This document shows positions 1-8,338 of a stretch of 64,000 bases of DNA, piece after piece; within the stretch, counting starts at the first letter, position 1; every line of letters begins with the position of its first letter. The DNA lies in assembly GCF_018917865.1 (NCBI RefSeq), contig NZ_JAHLPM010000019.1:1-64000 (forward strand), written 5' to 3'. Position numbers and translations under genes: made by a program. The stretch comes from Tissierella simiarum. GTDB lineage: Bacteria; Bacillota; Clostridia; Tissierellales; Tissierellaceae. The notes under the pieces were generated by a model. The model saw only the letters and a list, made by a program, of their open reading frames with translations. It did no database searches and was not told the origin of the DNA.

Positions 1-220
1 TTATTGATACAATTTTTTGCATGAGGACTTCATCCTTTCTGGGAGGTATTTGTTTTCGGCAAAAACATTGTACCATACAGAGGTTGGAGTCCTCAATTTT
101 CATTTAAGTTTACAAAACGAAATAAATAGATGGGAGATTCTTATGAAAGATTGATAAGTTCTAATTTGTGTAAGAGATGAATTGATTTACTAAATTAGTA
201 GTTATGAGAGGGATGATATT

Positions 221-658
221 ATGATATATGCAAAATGTATTAGAGAATCTCAAATTGCCAAAAGCGTCTCTGAGTTTCAGAAGAGACAGAATGAAGAAAA
301 TCATGTCTATTGCATAGGGCAAACGACAGTGTCAAAAAATGGATGTGACATATTATACTGTGTACCTTTAAATTTTATTTATGATTGCTTAAAGTATGGT
401 AGATATATCGCAATAATAGATGTGGATGATGACAGTTTAGAATACCCATATAAAAGCAGTTATATGGGGCTTCAACGATGTACTTCTGAACAACTAGTAA
501 TTAATATTATGGATTCACAAGACGAACAAACTATAGATTATATATTTAACGAGGTCGGGGATGCAGATTTAGTACATGATGGATATGTGCATACCCTTCC
601 TGATAATATACAAAAATACTTTAGAAAAAAGCAGGAAAACTGTTGTTGTAATGATTAG
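221..658 (+). CDS. Hypothetical protein, 145 aa, upstream of the conjugation genes
   Basis: I do not recognise this protein. It is soluble and acidic, has no signal peptide or membrane segment, and ends in a cysteine cluster (CCC near residue 142). The ATG follows a GAGAGGGATG stretch, which is a plausible ribosome binding site. A strong hairpin terminator separates it from the VirB4 gene, so it is probably a separate transcript. It points the same way as the ICE genes and may be ICE-borne. Function unknown. Confidence 0.6.
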   Translation: MIYAKCIRESQIAKSVSEFQKRQNEENHVYCIGQTTVSKNGCDILYCVPLNFIYDCLKYGRYIAIIDVDDDSLEYPYKSSYMGLQRCTSEQLVINIMDSQDEQTIDYIFNEVGDADLVHDGYVHTLPDNIQKYFRKKQENCCCND

Positions 659-740
659 TAAAATTCCAATTTATCGATGAAATTATGGAGCAATCTTAAG
701 AATAAACTTTATATATTATATATTGTTTTATATGTTACCA

Positions 741-769
741 AACCTTGCACTAATGTGTAGGGTTTTTTT
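741..769 (+). terminator. Rho-independent terminator before virB4-like gene
   Basis: A 10-bp stem (AACCTTGCAC with GTGTAGGGTT, two G-U pairs) around a TAAT loop is followed by a run of seven T. It ends the upstream transcript. Confidence 0.7.
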
Positions 770-803
770 AATGTCAAAAAAGAAAGGGAGGTAAAGAAAT
801 ACA

Positions 804-2624
804 ATGGTAAAAAAGAAATCACCAATCATAGAAGATGAAAAAATAAAAACCTTTATAGATATGATTGCACCATCTATTATAAAATTTAACACGGATTACT
901 TTATCTGTGGCAACACTTATAGATGCGCATGGGCATTAAGAGAATATCCTACAAGCACCAGTGAACAAGCAATTCTTCGTCATCTTGGAGAAAAGGATGG
1001 TGTTACTCTTAGAATATACACCAGGCAAGTAACTCCAAATGAAGAAAAGAAAATCATCCATAATGCAGCCAATAAAAATAGGATGAACATCTCAAATACA
1101 AATGACTTACAGCAGACAGTAACAGCAGAAAGCAATCTTCAAGATGTGGTGACATTAGTATCCACTATGCATAGAAATAGAGAGCCTTTGTTTCACTGTG
1201 CAGTATATATTGAACTTATTGCCAGTGATTATGATAGTTTGAAACTACTGCAGACTGATGTACTGACGGAACTTGTCCGAAGTAAATTAAATGTAGATAG
1301 GTTAATGCTTCGTCAGCAGCAAGGGTTTTTATGTGTTGGGCCAACAGGAAGAAATGTATTTGACACCCAGTATGAAAGGGTATTGCCTGCATCTTCAGTA
1401 GCAAATCTTTATCCTTTTAACTATTCAGGCAAGACTGATAGCAATGGTTTTTATTTAGGCAGGGATAAATTTGGTTCAAATATTATTGTAGATTTTGATA
1501 AACGTGATGATGATAAAACCAATCCTTGTATTTTGATTTTAGGAAACTCCGGGCAAGGGAAAAGCTATTTATTAAAACTGATATTATGTAATATTTTAGA
1601 ATCAGGAAAGAATGTAATATGCCTAGACCCTGAGCATGAATATGTAGAATTAGCAGAAAATATAGGTGGATGCTTTGTGGATTTAATGAGTGGACAGTAT
1701 ATGATAAATCCACTAGAACCTAAAACTTGGGATGAAGAGGGAAGTCCAGAGGATAAAGATGCTCCTATAGCATTTAGACAAGCAACTAAACTAAGTCAGC
1801 ATATTAGCTTTTTAAAGGACTTTTTCCGTTCCTATAAAGATTTTGATGATAAACATATTGATGTGATTGAAATTATGCTTGGAAAACTCTATCATAAATA
1901 TAATATAAGTGATAGTACAGATTTTAGTAGATTAGAATCCATTGATTACCCTATTTTATCAGACTTTTATGTGCTGATAGAGGAAGAATACAAAGGCTAT
2001 GATAATGAAAAATATCAGCTTTATACAAAGGAATTACTACAGGAAATACTACTTGGACTCCATTCCATGTGCCAAGGGGCAGAGAGTAAATTCTTTAATG
2101 GACATACCAATATAGCATCCAATCGATTTATAGTGTTTGGAGTTAAGGGTCTACTTCAAGCCAGTAAAAATGTTAAAAATGCATTACTATTTAATGTATT
2201 ATCCTTTATGTCAGATAAACTACTGACGGAAGGGAATACTGCAGCAGGAATTGATGAGCTTTATTTATTCCTTACTAACCTAACTGCAATAGAATATATC
2301 CGTAACTTTATGAAGCGAGTGCGAAAGAAAGAATCAGCGGTAATACTTAGTAGCCAAAACCTTGAGGACTTCAATATTGAAGGAATTAAGGAATTTACTA
2401 AGCCGCTGTTTTCTATCCCGGCACACGCTTTTTTATTTAATGCAGGAAATATTGATAAGCAGTTTTATATAGATACCTTGCAGCTTGAAAAATCAGAATA
2501 TAATCTAATTAAATTTCCACAGAGGGGAGTGTGTTTATATAAATGTGGTAATGAACGTTACAATCTAGCAGTTCATGCTCCAGAATATAAAGAAAAGTTA
2601 TTTGGAAAGGCAGGTGGCAGATAG
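804..2624 (+). CDS. VirB4-like conjugative transfer ATPase
   Basis: This is the ATPase that powers the type IV secretion channel, acting at the inner face of the membrane. Walker A (NSGQGKSYLLK) lies near residues 248-258, and a Walker B-like stretch (GIDELYLFLT) near 480-490 is followed by SSQNLEDF, as in TraE/VirB4 proteins. At 606 residues it is short for VirB4 (about 800), but this size is usual in Tn1549-like elements. The ATG has a GGGAGG site upstream. Its stop overlaps the next start by one base, so the two are translationally coupled. The remaining channel genes (VirB6-like and others) are not in the window and probably precede it. Confidence 0.88.
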   Translation: MVKKKSPIIEDEKIKTFIDMIAPSIIKFNTDYFICGNTYRCAWALREYPTSTSEQAILRHLGEKDGVTLRIYTRQVTPNEEKKIIHNAANKNRMNISNTNDLQQTVTAESNLQDVVTLVSTMHRNREPLFHCAVYIELIASDYDSLKLLQTDVLTELVRSKLNVDRLMLRQQQGFLCVGPTGRNVFDTQYERVLPASSVANLYPFNYSGKTDSNGFYLGRDKFGSNIIVDFDKRDDDKTNPCILILGNSGQGKSYLLKLILCNILESGKNVICLDPEHEYVELAENIGGCFVDLMSGQYMINPLEPKTWDEEGSPEDKDAPIAFRQATKLSQHISFLKDFFRSYKDFDDKHIDVIEIMLGKLYHKYNISDSTDFSRLESIDYPILSDFYVLIEEEYKGYDNEKYQLYTKELLQEILLGLHSMCQGAESKFFNGHTNIASNRFIVFGVKGLLQASKNVKNALLFNVLSFMSDKLLTEGNTAAGIDELYLFLTNLTAIEYIRNFMKRVRKKESAVILSSQNLEDFNIEGIKEFTKPLFSIPAHAFLFNAGNIDKQFYIDTLQLEKSEYNLIKFPQRGVCLYKCGNERYNLAVHAPEYKEKLFGKAGGR

Positions 2625-3121
2625 TGATATTTGATAAAATTGAATCTTTTAGAAATCAAAAGCAAGGCATTATAGATGATTTAAGAGTGTGCATTACCTA
2701 TACTCCAAACAGAGATAATGATCTTCTATGTTTTATGGAACAGTATTTAAAGGCAGATCCAAAGAATCGTCCAAGATTATTAGAAGAGATAAAACATTGT
2801 ATTAATGGAGAAGAATATGAAAATCCATTCCTAGCTTACAATTATTATAATGAGAAGGACATTAAAGAACTAGATAATGTCCTAGATGAATTTATTGATA
2901 AACTAAAGAATTCTAGAAAAGCATCTAATGGCTCAGATAAAGAAATAGAGAATATTATTACAGATACTATTTTTAAAATCAATGAACTTCATGATAAATG
3001 CTATGGAGAATTAATAGATTCTTGGAGAAATAAAAGACTTATAGAGTTTATTGTAACTTCAGCTAAATATGCAGGATATGAAAATGCCATAGATATTATA
3101 AATGAAAAAAAGCTATGGTAA
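2624..3121 (+). CDS. ICE-associated hypothetical protein, 165 aa
   Basis: This mostly helical, charged protein has no recognised motif. It starts at a GTG that overlaps the TAG of the VirB4 gene by one base, with AGGTGG upstream. The tight coupling suggests a role in the transfer machinery or the adjacent amidoligase module. It has no membrane segment or signal peptide. Function unknown. Confidence 0.65.
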   Translation: MIFDKIESFRNQKQGIIDDLRVCITYTPNRDNDLLCFMEQYLKADPKNRPRLLEEIKHCINGEEYENPFLAYNYYNEKDIKELDNVLDEFIDKLKNSRKASNGSDKEIENIITDTIFKINELHDKCYGELIDSWRNKRLIEFIVTSAKYAGYENAIDIINEKKLW

Positions 3122-3133
3122 GGCGGTGAATAT

Positions 3134-4174
3134 ATGGATCTTAGGGAGCAAAAGTTTGGAGTAGAGGTAGAAATGACTGGTATCACAAGAAAGAGAGCGG
3201 CACAGGTTATTGGTGAATATTTAAATGGTACAGTAGATTTTGAGGGAGGTGGATATGGAACTTATACTGTAACAGATAATCAAAATAGGAAATGGAAACT
3301 TGTAAGTGATGCTAGTATTACCTGTCAAAAGAAAGTAGGGAATAGAAAGCAAATAGCAGATAGAGAATATAGTGTTGAGTTAGTAAGTCCTATATGTTTT
3401 TATGATGATATAGAGGATATCCAAGAGATGATAAGAGAGTTAAGAAGGGCTGGAGCATTCAGTAATAAAAGCTGTGGTATTCATATTCATATCAATGCAG
3501 CTCCATTTAAAGCATATCAAATTAGAAACCTAGTGAATATCATAGCAGCAAAGGAAGATATGATATATAAAGCCTTGAAGGTAGATTCGGAAAGAGAAAG
3601 ACGATATTGTAAAAAGATAGATAAGGATTTCTTAGAAGAACTAAATAGAAAGAAGCCCAAAACAATAAGTGGGATTCAAAATCTATGGTATAAGGGAAGG
3701 GATGGAAGCCATCAACATTACCATGACAGTAGATATCGATGTTTAAATCTACACTCTGTTTTTCAAAAAGGAACAATAGAATTTCGTGCATTTAATGGAT
3801 CACTCCATGCAGGAAAACTTAAAGCCTATCTACAATTTTGTATGGCAATTACAGCACAAGCCTACAATCAAAAGTCTGCAAGTCCAATAAAAACCGTATC
3901 AGAAAATGAGAAATATACATTTAGAGTATGGCTTTTAAGACTCAACTTAATTGGAGATGAATTTAAAACAGCAAGAAAACATCTCCTAGATAATCTAGAA
4001 GGTAATATTGCTTGGAAATCACCAGAGCAAGCTGAGGCACAGAAAGAAAGACTTAGACAAAAGAGAGAACAAGAGCTTTTAGAGCAAGAGGAAAGAGTAG
4101 AATTAGAAAATAATGATATGGGAATAGATGAGCAGGAGGAAGATACTCCTGCTTTTACTATGTCTATGAACTAG
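3134..4174 (+). CDS. Amidoligase-family enzyme (glutamine synthetase-like fold)
   Basis: Conserved blocks match the amidoligase_2 family: FGVEVE at residues 8-13, YSVELVSP near 76-83, CGIHIHIN near 113-120, and a C-terminal GTIEFRAFNG near 213-222. These acidic and histidine residues form the ATP/metal site of the glutamine synthetase fold. Such enzymes form amide or isopeptide bonds on peptides or small molecules; the substrate here is unknown. The last 60 residues are a charged, coiled-coil-like tail ending in a repeated methionine/serine motif. The gene precedes a gamma-glutamylcyclotransferase, a pairing known for amidoligases, which suggests synthesis and turnover of a gamma-glutamyl modification. 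Confidence 0.82.
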   Translation: MDLREQKFGVEVEMTGITRKRAAQVIGEYLNGTVDFEGGGYGTYTVTDNQNRKWKLVSDASITCQKKVGNRKQIADREYSVELVSPICFYDDIEDIQEMIRELRRAGAFSNKSCGIHIHINAAPFKAYQIRNLVNIIAAKEDMIYKALKVDSERERRYCKKIDKDFLEELNRKKPKTISGIQNLWYKGRDGSHQHYHDSRYRCLNLHSVFQKGTIEFRAFNGSLHAGKLKAYLQFCMAITAQAYNQKSASPIKTVSENEKYTFRVWLLRLNLIGDEFKTARKHLLDNLEGNIAWKSPEQAEAQKERLRQKREQELLEQEERVELENNDMGIDEQEEDTPAFTMSMN

Positions 4175-4187
4175 CAAGGAGGTCAAG

Positions 4188-4700
4188 ATGGAGAAAGACA
4201 AGTTATATATAGCCTATGGCAGTAACCTAAATTTAAATCAGATGAAGTATCGATGCCCTACGGCTAGAGTTATCGGTACATCAGAACTGAAGGATTATGA
4301 ACTTGTATTTCGTGGATCAAGATATGGTGCAGTGGCAACTATCGAACCATGTGAAGGAAGTACGGTACCAGTTTTACTATGGAGTATCAAACCTGATGAT
4401 GAGAAAGCCCTTGATAGATATGAAGGTTATCCAAATTTTTATGGAAAATCTGGAGTGGATATTACTGTAGGCAATTATAAAGCTACAGCAATGGTTTATA
4501 TAATGACAGAAGGTTATAAACTTGGAAATCCATCCGATAGCTATCTAAAAACCATAGAAGAGGGCTATATTGATGCAGGATTTGATTTAGATATTTTATA
4601 TAATGCAGTGAAGAAAACCCTTAGTCAAATGGAGAATTTTGAAGAAGTGGAGAAGCATGAACCTGAACAGGGAGATATATTTGGAATGAAATGGTGGTGA
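4188..4700 (+). CDS. Gamma-glutamylcyclotransferase (GGCT/AIG2-like) family protein
   Basis: The N-terminus carries the family signature YIAYGSNLNLNQM (residues 8-20), which binds the gamma-glutamyl group. A DRYEGYP motif near residue 77 carries the candidate catalytic glutamate. At 170 residues it has the expected length. Enzymes of this family release 5-oxoproline from gamma-glutamyl amines. An AAGGAGGTC site precedes the ATG, 13 bases after the amidoligase stop. By context it may remove or edit the bond made by the neighbouring amidoligase; this is inference. Confidence 0.85.
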   Translation: MEKDKLYIAYGSNLNLNQMKYRCPTARVIGTSELKDYELVFRGSRYGAVATIEPCEGSTVPVLLWSIKPDDEKALDRYEGYPNFYGKSGVDITVGNYKATAMVYIMTEGYKLGNPSDSYLKTIEEGYIDAGFDLDILYNAVKKTLSQMENFEEVEKHEPEQGDIFGMKWW

Positions 4701-4705
4701 TATAA

Positions 4706-5815
4706 ATGGCAGACCCTAGATCGTTAGGGATCATTGTAAAAACAGCTTTATCTGCTTTATCAGATGGAAGACTCAGAAAAGGAATAGGGTGGACTATTGC
4801 AGCAATCCTGTCTCCCTTTATATTAACCATTGTTATTATATTAAGCCTTCTCTCAGGAACAACAAATCATAATAATAATGCTTTATATCTATCTTTTAAT
4901 AGAGGCAGTATATCAGCTAATATTCCAGAAGAATATAGAGGACATATAGAAGATATGCGTAGGAGTTTTACAATGCTTGATGGAAAGATAGAGGGCATAA
5001 ATAAGCAAATAGAGGATGGAAATAATCTAGACTCAATTAGAGTTAAGGCTATTTTTTATTCTCTGTATTTCGGCGAAAATCAACCGTCAAATATAGATAA
5101 AGCAAAATTTGTAGATTGCTTTATCAGATACGAAGAGCTTAAAAGAACTGTAACTGATGAAGAAGGTAATGAATATGAAGAGACTTATATAGTTCCAGTA
5201 CCTATAACTAATCTGCCAGAGGTTTATAAAAATATAGAAACCACAATGGAAAATTCAGTGACTTATGAAGATATGGCAAATGCTAATGAAATACATTATA
5301 GGATAAAATATGGAACTCCTGCACCTAATGAAGGTGACAGTTTTACAGAGTGGGAGGATTGGATACAGGGTCTTACACCAGAAGAACTAGAGAATTTATA
5401 TCATGATTTACCAGAAGGAGAGAAAGGATCTAAAATTGTAAAACTTGCTATGTCAAGACTTGGAGATCCCTATTCACAAGAAAAAAGAGGACAAGGCAGA
5501 TACACTGACTGCAGTTATTTAACTATGTGGAGTTATCGTCAAATAGGGATTAGCATACCAGGAACTGCAGCAGAGCAGGCAAGATTTTGTGTAAACAAGA
5601 ATCTTACTGTTTCAAAAAAGGACTTAGTTCCTGGTGATTTAGTATTCTGGAGTCATAAACCTAATGGCAGGTTTATGAATATTACCCATGTAGGAGTATA
5701 TGCAGGAGATGGTAAGGTTATTGATGCTTCTTATTCAAAGGGTAAGGTAGTATATCGAAATTTATTTGATTCAAACAAACAGGTACTGTATGGGAGACCA
5801 CATATTTTAAAGTAA
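4706..5815 (+). CDS. Membrane-anchored NlpC/P60 peptidoglycan hydrolase
   Basis: This is a conjugation-associated cell-wall hydrolase that probably opens peptidoglycan for the transfer channel. One membrane segment lies near residues 28-50 (TIAAILSPFILTIVIILSLL). A linker follows, then an NlpC/P60 domain from about residue 245 to the end. The catalytic cysteine is in TDCSYL (near 268), with the histidine in ITHVGVYAG (near 328) and a GDLVFW motif between. Gram-positive ICEs (such as Tn916 ORF14) carry an equivalent enzyme, though often with an added lysozyme domain, which is absent here. Confidence 0.87.
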   Translation: MADPRSLGIIVKTALSALSDGRLRKGIGWTIAAILSPFILTIVIILSLLSGTTNHNNNALYLSFNRGSISANIPEEYRGHIEDMRRSFTMLDGKIEGINKQIEDGNNLDSIRVKAIFYSLYFGENQPSNIDKAKFVDCFIRYEELKRTVTDEEGNEYEETYIVPVPITNLPEVYKNIETTMENSVTYEDMANANEIHYRIKYGTPAPNEGDSFTEWEDWIQGLTPEELENLYHDLPEGEKGSKIVKLAMSRLGDPYSQEKRGQGRYTDCSYLTMWSYRQIGISIPGTAAEQARFCVNKNLTVSKKDLVPGDLVFWSHKPNGRFMNITHVGVYAGDGKVIDASYSKGKVVYRNLFDSNKQVLYGRPHILK

Positions 5816-5827
5816 AAGGAGGACTTT

Positions 5828-6406
5828 ATGTTAATTACAAAGGCAATATTTGAAAGGAAATTATCTGATTTTGATACACAGAACTGTATAATTGAAGGAA
5901 TTGAATTAATGAATGGGGATGAGTTTGAAGAATTTAGTAATAATTTATTAGAGGATAGAGATTTTATTGCAGATAGAAAGGAAGTAATGTATATAGACTC
6001 CATAGGGCAAATTCATGTACTATTAGCACTTGATATGGACGGTGGTGATGGGATTTTAATTGACAGTCATGGGTATGATTATCCAAGATATGCAGCATTT
6101 ATGCCAAATATTAAACCTTATATTGAACAGCAAATTTCAATGGTTGCAGAACAAATAATAAAGGAAGCTGCAGAGAATTCTTCCAATGGAAGCTGGGCTA
6201 TCTACTTTGATGAGATAGAAGAATACTATGGGTTAGCAGTAAAAGAAAACAATGGCATTGGTACGATGCTCTTAGATGCACTGCATAGGAGAGAAGAAAT
6301 TTCAGAGATTGAAATTGAAGATGAGTGCTTTGATATGACATTATACCTTGATTACTGCATCAGCTTAGATGAAGAAATAAAACAAAGTCAAAATATGAAA
6401 ATGTAG
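5828..6406 (+). CDS. ICE-associated hypothetical protein (DUF6329-like), 192 aa
   Basis: This is a soluble acidic protein with a central DMDGGDGILIDSHGYDYPRY stretch that I associate, with limited certainty, with DUF6329 proteins of Clostridial conjugative elements. It has an AAGGAGG site 6 bases before the ATG and sits in a run of small ICE genes spaced 5-13 bp apart. No catalytic motif is visible. Confidence 0.6.
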   Translation: MLITKAIFERKLSDFDTQNCIIEGIELMNGDEFEEFSNNLLEDRDFIADRKEVMYIDSIGQIHVLLALDMDGGDGILIDSHGYDYPRYAAFMPNIKPYIEQQISMVAEQIIKEAAENSSNGSWAIYFDEIEEYYGLAVKENNGIGTMLLDALHRREEISEIEIEDECFDMTLYLDYCISLDEEIKQSQNMKM

Positions 6407-6418
6407 GAGGATTTGTAT

Positions 6419-6799
6419 ATGGACAATATAGAAAAAGCAATTCGTATTTTAAAAATTGAGCCACAAAAACTACCTTATGAAAAGGAAATAAGTAATGACT
6501 TAGAAGGAATACAAGGAGAAGTTGAAGGATTATTTGATTACCTTTATTTAGATAATAATTGTATTTTAGTGTGTAATGACGAAGGAAAATTAAATGGAAT
6601 GGAATTAAATCGAAGGGTCGGTAATGATATAATTGCTGGCCCTTTTTTTATTGTAGGAGATAGTCAAGACGGAGAATTTGTATCCTTAACTGATGAGCAA
6701 ATAGAAAAATATACAGAAGAATTTGGCAAGATTCAAGAATTCACAGGTGAAGAACCTGAAGCTCAACCAAGGATGACATTCATTGGGTTTGATTTTTAA
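6419..6799 (+). CDS. DUF3846 domain protein
   Basis: The protein matches the DUF3846 pattern: an N-terminal IRILKIEPQKLPYEKEI, a central GEVEGLFDYLYLDNN, then CNDEGKLNGMELNR and DIIAGPFFIVGD. This family is common in Tn1549-like and CTn-type conjugative elements; its role is unknown. I chose the ATG at 6419 because AGGAGG lies 8 bases upstream; a TTG two codons earlier is possible. Length 126 residues. Confidence 0.8.
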   Translation: MDNIEKAIRILKIEPQKLPYEKEISNDLEGIQGEVEGLFDYLYLDNNCILVCNDEGKLNGMELNRRVGNDIIAGPFFIVGDSQDGEFVSLTDEQIEKYTEEFGKIQEFTGEEPEAQPRMTFIGFDF

Positions 6800-6811
6800 G
6801 GAGGGAAATAG

Positions 6812-7198
6812 ATGAGTACATCAACAGAAAAAGTAACACTACAAGTAACTTTTCCAAAAGAAAAAGTGGAGGCCTTAAGGTTTTATATGAATGAAAAACA
6901 GCTGACTGTTGAGGAAGAATTACAAAAACATATTAAAAATACCTATGACAAATATGTCCCATCTGCCACCAGAAGGTATTTAGACAGGAATGATAATAGA
7001 GAAGAAATAGCAGTAGTTACTAATGAAAATGAACCAGAAACTACTTCTAGAAATACAACAGCTCGAGGAAGAAGAAGGACTGGAAGAAGTCAAAGTGCTG
7101 AGGAACAATCAACTGCTGAAACAGTAAATACGGGAGAGATTGAAGAAACATCAGAGCAAACTGAGGAGCAAAATCAAGGAATGACAATGAGTATGTAG
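6812..7198 (+). CDS. DUF6103-like protein (copy 1)
   Basis: The N-terminal 65 residues form a conserved small domain containing FPKEKVEALRFYMNEK and a closing YDKYVPSATRRYLD. A low-complexity Arg/Glu/Thr-rich tail ends in GMTMSM, a tail also seen on the amidoligase of this element. This matches DUF6103 of conjugative elements. It may be a nucleic-acid- or protein-binding accessory; no direct evidence exists. A second copy follows. Confidence 0.68.
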   Translation: MSTSTEKVTLQVTFPKEKVEALRFYMNEKQLTVEEELQKHIKNTYDKYVPSATRRYLDRNDNREEIAVVTNENEPETTSRNTTARGRRRTGRSQSAEEQSTAETVNTGEIEETSEQTEEQNQGMTMSM

Positions 7199-7243
7199 TG
7201 AGTTTCAAATAAATTTAAAGGAAGAGAAGGAGGTAAATATTAG

Positions 7244-7498
7244 ATGAAAAAAGATACTATTAGGGTAAGTCTTAATGCCGAAAAATTAAGAGCTATAAAT
7301 AAATATATGGAGAAAAAGGAGGTAGATTTAGAAGATGAGTTGGTAGATCAACTGCAAAAGCTATATGAGAAATATGTTCCAGCTAATGTAAGGGAATATA
7401 TCGATGAGAAGCAAGAGGAAGAGATTAAGGCTAAAAAACCTAAAAAATCAGTCAAGACTAAGGCAGAAGTTAATAACCAATCTATAATACAAGAATAA
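7244..7498 (+). CDS. DUF6103-like protein (copy 2, short)
   Basis: This 84-residue paralogue of the preceding gene keeps the same core: a KLRAINKYMEKKEVDLEDEL helix, then YEKYVPANVREYID. The tail is shorter and lysine-rich. It has its own AAGGAGG-like site. It lies immediately before the oriT-like non-coding region, so a role near transfer initiation is possible but unproven. Confidence 0.66.
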   Translation: MKKDTIRVSLNAEKLRAINKYMEKKEVDLEDELVDQLQKLYEKYVPANVREYIDEKQEEEIKAKKPKKSVKTKAEVNNQSIIQE

Positions 7499-7903
7499 GA
7501 CAATTTTTGAGGGCTTGTTTGCCCCTGTGTGCCATTATAAAGGGAGAGGTGGCATAGTTATACCTAATCTATAATAAATCCAGTTTTGGGGCGAATGTGC
7601 CGACTGACTATAGGGGATAGAAAAATGGCTTAACTACTAGCCTTCAGACGGTTATTATAATAACAATGGGGATGAACCCCCCTATTGATTTTAGTGCAGG
7701 ATAAAGAGAGGTGGTCGCAGGCGACCTCCTCTCAGCTACATCCCCCGGCAGTGCCGTGGGTTGAAAGTATCAAGTAAGGTGGTCGGAAATAAGACTTTGT
7801 GCTGTTATAGGTGGTCGTAATCTACTAAGAACCCCATAAAATAAAGATTTGATAGGTGTACCTTATAGGTGGTCAAGGGAAAAGATAAGATGTTTGAGGT
7901 GAG
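7499..7903 (+). other. Hairpin-rich non-coding region, candidate oriT
   Basis: No gene is visible in these 405 bp, which are more GC-rich than the flanks. The octamer AGGTGGTC occurs four times in direct orientation, at 7709, 7777, 7809 and 7867. The first copy lies in an inverted repeat (7706-7733, GAGAGGTGGTCGC with GCGACCTCCTCTC, one mismatch). Smaller hairpins include GGGGATGAACCCC near 7669 and CGGCAGTGCCG near 7746. Its position directly upstream of the ribbon-helix-helix and relaxase genes is where oriT lies in MobP-type elements. The nic site cannot be placed from sequence alone. Confidence 0.5.
7706..7733. repeat. Inverted repeat in the oriT-like region
   Basis: Arms of 13 bases around a 2-base AG centre differ at one position. 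The left arm contains the first of the four AGGTGGTC repeats. It is a likely binding or recognition hairpin for the relaxosome. Confidence 0.6.
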
Positions 7904-8332
7904 GTGGAATTGACAGAAGTAAATAATAGTGTAAAGAAACGGACAGCAGTATGGCTATATCCAGAAATAATAGAAAAGATGGATAACTTACTAGAAAGAG
8001 ACAATTGTAAAAGCAGGAGTGAATTTATAGATAAGGCTTTAAACTTCTATATGGGATATTTAGTAAGTGAAGACACTACAGGATATCTATCTAAAATATT
8101 AATTTCAGCAATGCAAGGGATACTTAAAGAAACAGAAAATAGAAATGCGAATAATTTATTTCGTCTGTCAGTTGAAATGAGTATGATGATGAATATACTT
8201 GCAGCAGGTTTAGAGATTAGTGATGAAGAACTTCGTAGTCTTAGAGGAAGATGTGTGCAGCAAGTGAAAAAGACAAGAGGAAAAGTATCTATGGAGGAGG
8301 CGATAAAGTTTCAGCAAGGAATTGGAGAGTGA
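7904..8332 (+). CDS. Ribbon-helix-helix relaxosome accessory protein
   Basis: Residues 9-50 have the RHH pattern: a basic beta strand (KKRTAVWLYPEI), a first helix, and a turn then second helix (CKSRSEFIDKALNFYMGYL). The helical remainder has no further motif. It lies 6 bp before the relaxase gene and directly after the repeat-rich region, as expected of a MobC-like auxiliary that binds oriT and helps the relaxase nick. The start is either GTG at 7904 or TTG at 7910; the GAGGTG site favours the TTG slightly. Confidence 0.75.
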   Translation: MELTEVNNSVKKRTAVWLYPEIIEKMDNLLERDNCKSRSEFIDKALNFYMGYLVSEDTTGYLSKILISAMQGILKETENRNANNLFRLSVEMSMMMNILAAGLEISDEELRSLRGRCVQQVKKTRGKVSMEEAIKFQQGIGE

Positions 8333-8338
8333 TAATCT

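Noticed and set aside
23-94. Inverted repeat GAGGACT...AGTCCTC near the left edge
   Set aside because: Short arms (7 bp) and a 58-bp loop without further support; chance is likely in AT-rich DNA.
7750-7900. Riboswitch or self-splicing intron
   Set aside because: The hairpins are short and no conserved riboswitch or intron core was recognised; the relaxase context fits oriT better.
7499-7903. CRISPR array or iteron origin
   Set aside because: The AGGTGGTC repeats are only 8 bp with irregular spacing; there are no uniform spacers, and no replication initiator gene is next to it.
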